Assembly: GCA_032718475.1 (NCBI GenBank)
Contig: JAUCBJ010007194.1
Coordinates: 1 to 64,000 of the forward strand
Source: Nemertoderma westbladi
Taxonomy: Eukaryota; Xenacoelomorpha; Nemertodermatida; Nemertodermatidae
Length of the DNA stretch: 64,000 nt
Direction of reading: 5' to 3'
Under the pieces are notes generated by a model. It worked only from the letters and a program-made list of their open reading frames with translations, had not been told where the DNA came from and searched no databases. Made by a program: the position numbers and the translations under genes. Numbering within the stretch: position 1 is the stretch's first letter; every line of letters starts with the position of its first letter. Of this stretch, positions 56,116 through 64,000 are shown in pieces.

Positions 56116-57346
56116 TGTAAAAGCTTTTGCGTAATTAGCCGGTTATTATCCCCGTAAAGTACTCTGTGGTTGGTTTACCAGGCATAAAAAGGCCGTGTCC
56201 TTGCTGTACTGGTGTTTTGGAGGACATAAAAGCCATTTCTTCTGTATTTGTACTTTAGAGGACATAATCTGCAATTTCATGACGTAAAAAGCTCGATACT
56301 CTTGAAAACAGTGTCGCTACCATGACGACGGCTAACGGCTGATATTGCCACGTTGCAGCTTTCTGTATCTGCCAATAGGATTTGAGTTGGTTTTGATTTC
56401 GACCTATCACAGATCTACTGAACTGAATTTCCTATCTTTATGCTCATTCTCTGTGGTGGGTGGAAGCCTTTGTAAATAAGGTTATTCTTATCAGTGTTCA
56501 GTGTTATGTTTTTGCCCAGAGCCTAAGAACCGGCTTTTGGCACCTCCGTGTTTCAGTCTTTAGTCTTACATTAGTAGGCTCAATTATAGAACGTATATCT
56601 GTTATCTTAATTATCTTAACTTCTTAACCACTCACGAGTTACACAAGTTAACTCATTCACTTAATAATCATTTATACATTAATATTACTGCTTTTACTGT
56701 CGGTCATTCATTATATTGGTTGATGAAATATTATATCGGAATACTGATCAATAGTCAGACACCCCACCTTCTTGATATACTAAAGGTTAGAGAGACCGGT
56801 TACAGATAAACGATTGCGACCTGTGTTGAGTGGTTTGAAGTGAATCTAATGCTATTTCATATGCCCAACATAAATTGTCTGTTGCTCTCTTTATACGTGA
56901 CCAAATTTAGTGAAGGTCGGCAGATTAGTGTGCAGTATTGTGCAGCATTGTGTATGAGTGTAACTGATAACAAAACATCTCCTAAAGAATGTGCCATATA
57001 CGTGAATCTATAGCCTTTTCGTTGTGACTAGTTTAAGTCATAACTCTGTTTATATAGATAGAGCGCCACGTCCTAAAGGAACTGTTAATATTTCCCGAAA
57101 GTGAATAATATTTGTCAGAGATTATATATCACGATCAGTCGAATAATACAGTAGGCTTACACCATCAATCATTAAGCCCCGAACTCAGTCTCCCGGGTAT
57201 ATCCAACGGGTGAATGATTGCGCATAGACTGGCTTCGGCTAATGTAGTGTATCAAATACTCGTCATAGGCTAAAGACTATCTATCATCCAAAAGACATTC
57301 TAATTTTGGCAGGTTAAACTGTCAAAGGTCTTTAAAAGCGCAAACA
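56116..57346 (+). repeat. 3' LTR of copy B
   Basis: 1231 bp, TGTAAAAG...GCAAACA, about 99% identical to the 5' LTR. Confidence 0.95.
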
Positions 57347-58174
57347 GATCAGTTTATAAGACAACTTCATGTCTACGGAATGAAGACGGGACTCGAATAA
57401 GCGACTCTGCGGTCTTTGCGGGATTACACGGAATAGACTTATCGGTCATCGGAGATCTTCAAAATGTATAATCTCCAGTTCTAGTGGTCGTACGAAGTTC
57501 GTTTTAGGCTCATTCGAAAGCTCTTTTCTTAGAGAACAAAGTTACCATTTGATTTAAGACAAAATGGTTCTAAAGCAACATAACATGAATTTTGATAAAA
57601 TATGCCTTGCAAATTTTGTTCAAGATATGATTGCTCCGGCACCTTTCAAGAGTTTGCCAAACCAAATGGTAACTTTGGTCTCTGAGAAAAGAGCTTTCGA
57701 ATGAGCCCTAAACGAACTCCGTACGACCACTAGAACTGGAGATTATACATTTTGAAGATCTCCGATGACCGATAAGTCTATTCCGTGTAATCCCGCAAAG
57801 ACCGCAGAGTCGCTTATTCGAGTCCCGTGTTCATTCCGTAGACATGAAGTTGTCTTATAAACTGATCAGTAGGTCCAATAATCATAAAAAAATACCTTCT
57901 CAATTAAAATTTTGTGCTCTTTCTCGTGGAGACATCCAATTAGCACCACTGAGCACAGAAATTTGCAGAAATTGAATGCAAACCCCAAACTTTATCGCCT
58001 TACCGATATCGCGATATATCGGAGCCAGTCTCTTCTATCCCAGATATCTCGAAAAGTAAGCAATATATAGGAAAACGGTTTCCATACTTAGATTCAGCAT
58101 GAAATTCTGCATCAGATAGGATATGTTTCAAAAATTCGACTTTTTGGTCAGAAAATGCGCTACCCCCCCAATTG

Positions 58175-58250
58175 GAGTAACTCGGTCTTATCATCATTCA
58201 TCTTTAAGGGGGGGGGGGCCCCCTTAAAGATGAATGATGATAAGACCGAG
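58175..58250. repeat. snapback hairpin at right edge of element 1
   Basis: About 35 bp of flanking LINE sequence (TTAAAGATGAATGATGATAA...) is present inverted on the other side of a G/C run, giving a near-perfect palindrome. Confidence 0.85.
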
Positions 58251-58940
58251 TTACTCCTATTGCAGAATCGTTTCGGATGCCACGTAGTCCCTCCGACAGT
58301 TCAATGTGGTGCTGACACAATAGTGACTAGCACGCATGCACGCAATATTGGGTTTGTTATGGACTCACACTTAACATTTTCAAAACAAATTGCAGCAACA
58401 GTACGTGATTAATTTTTTCAATTACGTAATATATCAAAGATAAAACGGTATTTGTCAAGATACGACCTCGAAATATTGATCCATGCCCTAGTGACAAGCA
58501 AACTGGACATCAGCAATTCCCTCTAGTATGGTCTGCCAGTTAAGTTCATAAAGAAATTACAATACGTACAGAATGCGGCAACACGATTGCTGGCTGGTAC
58601 TAGGAAGAGTGATCACATTACTCCAGTCCTTAAAGACCTGCATTGGCTTCCGATTAATCGCCGCATTCAGTTTAAAATAGCTCTACTAACATACAAATGT
58701 CTTAATGGCTGTGCTCCATCATATTTGGTAGACCTACTGACGCCTTACGACCCCTCTCGCCAGCTACGATCCCGTGATGCAGGAATGCTTGCTAGTCGTC
58801 CCCCGGTATCGCCTGGAAAACTATGGGTAACGGACATTCTCCATCGCTGCTCCTACAGTATGGAACACTCTACCCCTCAACATACGACGTTCGCCAACAT
58901 TAAATGCCTTCAAGACGGGACCCGAAACACATATTTTTAA
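58224..58940 (+). pseudogene. LINE RT C-terminal part (part 3)
   Basis: MNDDKTELLLLQ, then NIGFVMDSHLTFSKQI, a frame break near 58411, and the L2/CR1-type C-terminus: DHITPVLKDLHWLPINRRIQ, KIALLTYKCLNG, PSYLVDLLTPYDPSRQLRS. It ends at 58940, followed by the 3' tail. Confidence 0.82.
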
Positions 58941-59114
58941 ACAGGAATATGTCATCTAACTCACAGAGAACATCTCTTTTTAACTCTTTCCTTTTTTTAG
59001 CGTTGTCTTTGTTTTTAATTCAGTAAATTTTATATTGTGATATTTTTATAGCGCCTTGAAATAATGGCCAGAAAGGCGCTCTATAAATTATTATTATTAT
59101 TATTATTATAAATG

Positions 59115-59648
59115 CGTTGAAATCATGTAAGGAATGGGGAAAGAGGTCGAACTAGTGTAATGGGTTTATACTCAGTTGGCTGGTAGAAATGTTCCAAACG
59201 CTGTAAGGAATGGAGAAATTGGGTGAATTCATGTAAGGGTTATTATACCAACAGTATTAGAAGAGTATACTTAGACTAACATGTGGTATTATTCTAGGCA
59301 GTATAACATTGGGATATGGTTTATACGGGGCTGTATGAGTAAGCTAAAACAATTAGAACATTAGCTATACTATTGTCTAGGGATACATTCCTTTGATTGA
59401 CATTGTTTTTGCCGTGAGGATCAGTATTGATCGGGAAACTCAAGGAGAAAATGGTGTGAAAAACGATTCCTTATACAACATTAGTTCCTCTCTAAATACA
59501 TGTATACCGCTATTTTTTACTATTTTTTACATTTTTTTTAAGTCACCTGACAATGAACCGTTTAATAGGCAGATACCAGCCAACTGAGTATAAAACCCTT
59601 ACACTAGTTCGACCCCTCTCTCCATCCATTCCTTACATGATTTCAACG
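59115..59648. mobile_element. inverted-repeat element, 534 bp
   Basis: Arms of about 75 bp (GCGTTGAAATCATGTAAGGA... and complement), near 88% identical, next to the LINE tail. No coding content. Confidence 0.75.
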
Positions 59649-59772
59649 TCCAATCAAATAATATCTCATTAACCAATCCCATGTGTTAATGCAAGAGGTG
59701 TTCCTGGTATTGTAAGGATTGGGAATACGCGCCCTGGAAGGATCTAATTTCCACTGACCGAGCTCGCTCGAC

Positions 59773-60316
59773 CTAGTAAGAGTAGTACGAACAGGCAGTA
59801 CGGAGGGTAGAGGTTAATTGGTTGCGGTAAGTAGTAAAAACTAAGTGATTATTTTGAGAGGGGTTTTTAATATAGGCACGGTACAGTTTATTTTTTGTAA
59901 GGGTACAGTTAATTAGGTTTTCGGTCATCCATGGTTTAAGTGGAATGGAATGAGGGGGGACTGCGGTACGGGGGACGTGTCTAGAACTTTGTAAGCCTTG
60001 AGAACATAGAAGGACATTGTAAAAGTTGTCGAATTTATCGGAAGTGCTCAAGTTATTAGTAAAGGTACTAGTGCTCAATACAGATAGATTGAAGTTTGAG
60101 AAATCGAACTTAAATGTTTGTTTAGGGGCAATGGAAGAAGAGGAGTATTTTTCGAGAATAACAAAGGTGGGTTGGTGGTCGCTGGTGCCAATTTTACAAG
60201 AAATTGTAACGGGATTAGTTGAGTAAGTTGTGATGTTAGTAAAGATATGGCCGATTAGTGTTTCAGAGTGAATGGTACGACCTGTAAGTTCACAGTGAAA
60301 ATTCGAGTAGGTCGAT
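59773..60316 (-). pseudogene. LINE endonuclease end and linker fragment
   Basis: Reads ETLIGHIFTN, the endonuclease motif SDHQPTFVIL, then a linker with KPWMTENLIN and KNKLYRAYIKNP. One open frame, but both ends are missing. APE-type non-LTR retrotransposon. Confidence 0.7.
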
Positions 60317-60477
60317 TAAATAATTCTCTCAATTAATAATAATTATATTATAATTATACAATTATCACAATTAATCATTTATAACACCATTGATCAAATC
60401 ATAATTAATTAATATTATTGCACACAAGAATGTTAGGAATAGCACGACTTAGGATATAGGTTACCCTGGAAGGTGAG

Positions 60478-61364
60478 TCAGTATCGCCTTGCGAGCCCCA
60501 CCCCACGGATCCCAGCCCCATCCCCAAACCCTAACCCACGCCACGGACGCCGCCCACCACGGAGGCAGAGGGAGTTGGACCGGAGGAGTGCGAATTGCAG
60601 CCGCCGGCGAACACCCCCCAGCACGCACGCGAGGCCCCTCTCCCGCATACCATCTCGCCTTGCCACGAGTGACTCTGCGAGATGGCGGATAAGGATCTGG
60701 GCCTCGGTGCACCAGACACCGTCAGTGGTGCCGACCAGGGGGGTGAAGGCCATTCTCCGGTCCTCGCAGACGGTGCTGTAGTGGCGTTTCTTATGCCGGC
60801 ACCGCTCCTCAAGCAGTGACTCGGTCGAACGGTTGGCCTGGGCATACGAGGTGGCGTCAGCGTTAATTAACGAAATATCAAACGACGCCACCCATTGATT
60901 GGCCCTGACCCCCCGAGCAACCAAGTCAGCTCGCACTCCCCCTACTGCCCAGCCATCACGGTCCAAATGACCTTGGGCAAGGGTCACCTCTCGTTCCACG
61001 CTCGATGGCCCAACCACCGAGGCCAACAACTCTCCAAAGACCTCTCGCACCTCATCATGGCGCTTAATGATCAGCCCGCCAGACTTGCAGCTCAGTGCGT
61101 GTGAGGTGGAGAAAGACTCCCCACAACCCTCGCACTTTGCTGGAAGACCTGGCGGGTCAAGGCCATAACGGAGAGCCAGGTTGTCCCTGAACTAATCCGG
61201 GCTGAGGTCCGTATGATCAAGGGCTGATGGCTGGGCCGTCAACCAACCCCCAGTCTTGTTATTAACGGTTCGTTCCACCGTTCGCCGATGTCTTGTTGGG
61301 AGTGCCACCACTGCAACCTCCTGCTTCTCCTTGTACAGGATGTCCTGGGCAATGCGGCTCTCCT
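60478..61364 (-). pseudogene. C-terminal zinc-binding and nuclease-like part of the right-edge retroelement
   Basis: After frame changes near 61190-61360 the text continues the upstream RT protein: DNLALRYGLDPPGLPAKC, the zinc-like CEGCGESFSTSHALSC, KRHDEVREVFG, then ASFDISL, KKRHYSTVCEDRRMAFTPLV and RRRLQFALLRSNSLCLRG. From memory such C-termini follow this RT type in corals and other marine animals and look like a PD-(D/E)XK nuclease; that assignment is inference. The two frame breaks make the copy defective, unless they are sequence errors. Confidence 0.6.
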
Positions 61365-63998
61365 TTAGGACCTCTGATAGCTGAGCGTTGTGGTCGGGGA
61401 CGTTGAGGGACAGTCCCGAAAGGTTACAATCGATGTCCCGCGGGTAGATGTGTCCCGAGCTGGGCCCTTCCGCATCAGCGGGTCCCGCAGACCGACTCCT
61501 CCATGCTGCGCCGGGAGGAGAACGAGATCCTCGTCGGCCTCGTTCAGGCGGGTTCCGAAGAGCGCAGGGATGTAGGTCTGCAGCAGCGCCGTCCGGATAG
61601 GGGCGATCTCACTGTCCTCCGTAGGAACAACCCGAAGGAGGTAGTCCCATTCGGCCTGAACACACCGGGACATCCCGGTGTGCGCGGTCTGGGGGTACAC
61701 TTTGCCCACCTCTGCGAGTTTCCCAACATTCGACACCCAGCCAGACACCTTTTTGGCTACGAACTGTTTCCTCCCCGACGCTGCCCCGATATAATCACCC
61801 AGGAAACGCTGACCGGAAACAACCTGGATCCCCCATGGCCCGAACATCGCACGAGCCTCGACTTCGAACTCAGGTTTTACCACCAGGAAACTCTTGGGTG
61901 CCTCTGGGTTATAGCCTATCTTAGGGCCCTCCTGGCAGAGTTCGCGCCACCAGCACCACACCCCGTACAGAGTGCCAGCCGACGAGGCATCGTCGGCATA
62001 CCAGCACTGGCGCTGTGATGGGGGGCTAGGTGATGTAGATGGCTGGGGGCCGGGGTCCGGTGGCGGACCGTGGGGTGGCGACGGCTGTGGGCCGGGGTCA
62101 GGTGGCAGACTGCAAGATAGCGGCATCTGGTGGCCGCGGTCCGGTGGCAGACCGTGTGGTGGCGATGGTTGAGAACCCGGGAAAGGTGGCAGACAGTGAG
62201 GAGGAGCCGGTTGAGAACCGGTGTCAGATTGGAGACTGCGATGTGGCGACGGTTGGGAACCGGTGTCCAGTGGCAGACCGCGTGGTGGCGACGGTTGAGA
62301 ACCCGGGACGGGTGGCAGACCGTGCAGTGGCGACGGTTGAGAACCGGGGTCAGATGGCAGACTGCGAGGTGGCGACGGTTGAGTACCCGGGTCAGGTGGC
62401 TGACTGCGATGTGGCGACGGTTGGGAACCAGTGTCCGGTGGCAGACCGTGCAGTGGCGACGGTTGAGAACTGGTGTCCGGTGTCACACCGTGTAGTGGCG
62501 ACGGTTGAGAACCGAGGTCAGGAGGCAGACTGTGAGGTGGCGACGATTGACCCCGAGTCCCGTGCAGCAGTGGAGACAGAGCACTGGGGGTGTGCAAACC
62601 TGGGTCTTGAACAGCCCGCAACCTCCTGATCATGGGGAGAACTCCACACCCATAGCCTAGCATAGCAGCTGGATCCCCCTGGGTCCACCCTTCCTGGCTC
62701 CACAATGGCTGGTCGCTGCCGTCGAGGAAGAGAGCCGCGTGGCCATTATATGAATTGAACAGGAAGCGCGAGGCACGATGCCAAAGAACACGGCAGTTCC
62801 AGAGTGCAACAGGGCGACTGATGCTATTAAAGGCGTTGCGAGCATCGACAAGCAACATCGCCTCGGTCCCGTTTTCCTCAAAAATTGAGGACATGGCGTG
62901 AATGGCCCCTTCAATCCCGGCTTTGACACCGGCACACAATTGGTCTGCCCCGCACTCTTTGGAGATATCCGCCTTCGTTTTCAACGTGGTGCAGTTGGAA
63001 AGGAGACGATATAGCACCTCACCAACCCCAATGGGGCGGACACCGGGCTCCTTGTCGAGTGCAACAAGCCGACAGGCCCGTAGGGCCCTAATCTCACCCC
63101 ATGGGACAATGGTGTTAGCGAGGCGGCGACATAGTCCAGCAACGGCTTCACGGAGGCGAGAGCTGTGCGCCTCATAGCGTGTGAGGATTGCGTGCCAGAA
63201 TTCGGCGTCCCCGCCGATGGGACCGGCACTACCACAGAGTTTCCTGGCAACCTTTAAAACAGTCTGTCCTGTAACATCCAGGCCCTCAAGGGGAGGGAGT
63301 TCGTTGCAGGGTTCGAGAGAGTCTGGGGAGGTGGGCATCTGAGGCGGGTGTTTCAGCAGGAGGACATCCCGAACCGTCACACCCTGTGGCTGACCCTCCG
63401 CCTGTGCGTTGGGGTCAAGGACACCCCCGCAGTCCCGCTCAGTTACCATCCGAACTGCGGCCCGGTTCATGCCAGCGAGAATTTTTCGGTTGAACGACCG
63501 AGCCAAGTCCGGTGGGGGTAGGTGATCACCAGACGGGAACTTTGTGTTGCAACGTGTGGCCTCGTTTATTAGAGTATCGAACTCACCACGCTCCCACATG
63601 TCTATTCGACGCAGAATCGTCCGCCTGATATCCGGAGTGTTGACCACGTCTTTATCTCGTTGGAAGATGGTAGCGATAAAGCAGAGGGGGCGCTCGGATG
63701 GGTGCGCCCCCTCCGTCAGGTTGTCCAACTCCCTTGTGAGGATGTCGACCACCTTGCGCCCCACGTTACCGCCAGGAACAATGTAGCGACGGCTTGGTAG
63801 AAGAGCAAGACGTGCATGGCGAGCCTCCCAAACCGGATCGGTAGATGAGCCTGGAGAGTTTACCCAGGCACCCCCAAATGCGTCTTCCAGCATCCCTGAA
63901 ATAGCAGAGGTGGTTGCGCTCGTGGTTTCATCGATTAAGGAGGGGCTTATAGCCGTAACACCGCTTGGGGAAAACATGAGCGATCTGAGTGGACGCAC
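61365..63998 (-). CDS. retroelement reverse transcriptase with in-frame repeat array (N-terminus off the right edge)
   Basis: RT landmarks in order: LVALDKEPGVRPIGVGEVLY, LLVDARNAFNSI (motif A with catalytic Asp), GWTQGDPAAMLGYG (motif B), YADDASSAG (motif C) and a thumb region, then LPAQHGGVGLRDP. Upstream residues have a LINE-like linker (TILRRIDMWERGEFDTLI). About 170 residues of proline-rich 14-aa repeats lie between motifs B and C, where 40-60 residues are usual. The frame is intact for 877 codons but shifts before the C-terminal domain. I recognise the RT type but not its class name. GC content is far above the rest of the window. Confidence 0.82.
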   Translation of the reverse strand: MRPLRSLMFSPSGVTAISPSLIDETTSATTSAISGMLEDAFGGAWVNSPGSSTDPVWEARHARLALLPSRRYIVPGGNVGRKVVDILTRELDNLTEGAHPSERPLCFIATIFQRDKDVVNTPDIRRTILRRIDMWERGEFDTLINEATRCNTKFPSGDHLPPPDLARSFNRKILAGMNRAAVRMVTERDCGGVLDPNAQAEGQPQGVTVRDVLLLKHPPQMPTSPDSLEPCNELPPLEGLDVTGQTVLKVARKLCGSAGPIGGDAEFWHAILTRYEAHSSRLREAVAGLCRRLANTIVPWGEIRALRACRLVALDKEPGVRPIGVGEVLYRLLSNCTTLKTKADISKECGADQLCAGVKAGIEGAIHAMSSIFEENGTEAMLLVDARNAFNSISRPVALWNCRVLWHRASRFLFNSYNGHAALFLDGSDQPLWSQEGWTQGDPAAMLGYGCGVLPMIRRLRAVQDPGLHTPSALSPLLHGTRGQSSPPHSLPPDLGSQPSPLHGVTPDTSSQPSPLHGLPPDTGSQPSPHRSQPPDPGTQPSPPRSLPSDPGSQPSPLHGLPPVPGSQPSPPRGLPLDTGSQPSPHRSLQSDTGSQPAPPHCLPPFPGSQPSPPHGLPPDRGHQMPLSCSLPPDPGPQPSPPHGPPPDPGPQPSTSPSPPSQRQCWYADDASSAGTLYGVWCWWRELCQEGPKIGYNPEAPKSFLVVKPEFEVEARAMFGPWGIQVVSGQRFLGDYIGAASGRKQFVAKKVSGWVSNVGKLAEVGKVYPQTAHTGMSRCVQAEWDYLLRVVPTEDSEIAPIRTALLQTYIPALFGTRLNEADEDLVLLPAQHGGVGLRDPLMRKGPARDTSTRGTSIVTFRDCPSTSPTTTLSYQRS
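62041..62545 (-). repeat. 42-bp in-frame minisatellite inside RT, 12 units
   Basis: The 14-residue unit is like GSQPSPLHGLPPDT. Period 42 bp keeps the frame. It sits between TQGDP (near 62680) and YADD (near 61990). Confidence 0.92.
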
Positions 63999-64000
63999 AG

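Larger units (their letters stand above)
41474..57346 (+). mobile_element. BEL/Pao LTR retrotransposon, copy B (full length, 15.9 kb)
   Basis: TG...CA LTRs, 5-bp target duplication GATCA (41469-41473 and 57347-57351), leader, gag-pro-pol and a long 3' region. The 5-bp duplication and the integrase and RT type fit BEL/Pao. At 15.9 kb it is much longer than typical BEL/Pao elements, owing to a 2.3-kb leader, a long Gag and 3 kb after pol. LTRs differ by about nine substitutions and two small indels, indicating recent insertion. Confidence 0.95.
41454..57882. mobile_element. inverted-repeat DNA element 2 (about 550 bp), split by BEL copy B
   Basis: Arms of about 240 bp: ATTATTGGACCTACTGATCA at the left and its complement at 57863-57882. 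57352-57590 pairs with 57650-57882 around a short core. BEL copy B sits within the left arm at GATCA. No coding capacity; superfamily unknown. Confidence 0.85.
41320..58227. mobile_element. inverted-repeat DNA element 1 (TTAA target), carrying later insertions
   Basis: TTAA at 41320-41323 and 58224-58227 flank it. Arms of about 95 bp (GGTAGCGCATTTTCTGACC...GAATTTCATGCTGAATC) run 41347-41445 and back from 58170. Termini are runs of G/C. TTAA duplication fits piggyBac- or Kolobok-like non-autonomous elements. Excluding insertions only about 450 bp belong to it. Confidence 0.78.
39788..59108 (+). mobile_element. L2/CR1-like LINE split by nested insertions
   Basis: Three pieces read in order: linker 39788-40387, RT 40940-41323, and RT C-terminus plus 3' tail 58224-59108. 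The join at 41323/58224 restores a continuous LINE text (W-M-R-S-N-L-L-K, then MNDDKTELLLLQ). The 3' end has a GCGCCTT...AAGGCGC hairpin followed by CTATAAATTATTATT repeats, typical of L2-like elements. The 5' end is truncated or unrecognisable before 39788. Confidence 0.82.

Noticed and set aside
61972-62629. Plus-strand ORFs opposite the RT repeat array
   Set aside because: Antisense shadows of the in-frame 42-bp repeat.

Overview
This is a transposon-packed stretch of an invertebrate animal genome. The evidence is nested BEL/Pao LTR retrotransposons, RTE-like and L2/CR1-like LINEs, foldback elements and minisatellites, plus a spliced pair of bursicon-like neurohormone subunit genes. The species cannot be told from the sequence, but bursicon-type hormones and this mix of elements fit a bilaterian invertebrate. 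No rRNA, CRISPR or bacterial gene is present.

Left (1-10606, minus): copy A of a very long BEL/Pao element. It has an intact frame for part of Gag plus protease, RT, RNase H and integrase, then about 4.6 kb of downstream sequence. That downstream part holds a 132-aa ORF2, an unusual 591-aa zinc-knuckle ORF3, and the first 22 bp of its 3' LTR. Its 5' end is cut off where a 5'-truncated RTE-like LINE begins (10607-12856, plus). The trinucleotide tail of that LINE runs straight into a 6.3-kb minisatellite of 30-bp units (12857-19130).

Middle (19.1-39.8 kb): a host island with two divergently transcribed cystine-knot hormone genes, alpha-like at 19758-20183 (minus) and beta-like at 21533-23485 (plus, three putative exons). 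Around it lie a leader relic of a BEL element (24.0-24.5 kb), a 1-kb foldback element (25021-26068), minisatellites, small inverted-repeat elements, a deleted relative of the BEL family (copy C, 32.4-36.55 kb) and a dead LINE (36.8-38.96 kb).

Right (39.8-59.1 kb): a four-layer nest. An L2/CR1-like LINE was split by an inverted-repeat element with TTAA target duplication. That element was split by a second inverted-repeat element, into which BEL copy B inserted. Copy B is complete (41474-57346, 15.9 kb): LTRs of about 1.23 kb differing by about 1%, GATCA target duplication, a 2.3-kb repeat-rich leader, gag-pro-pol with one nonsense codon and two 1-bp insertions, and a decayed ORF2/ORF3 region. 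The right edge (60.5-64 kb) is GC-rich and carries, on the minus strand, a retroelement RT gene with a proline-rich 14-aa repeat array lodged between RT motifs B and C and a zinc-binding/nuclease-like C-terminus.

The most interesting points are the post-pol zinc-knuckle ORF and its different counterpart in copy B, a 107-bp noncoding block more conserved than the coding DNA across the BEL family, the divergent hormone pair, and the repeat array inside an RT domain. All percent identities were estimated by eye.
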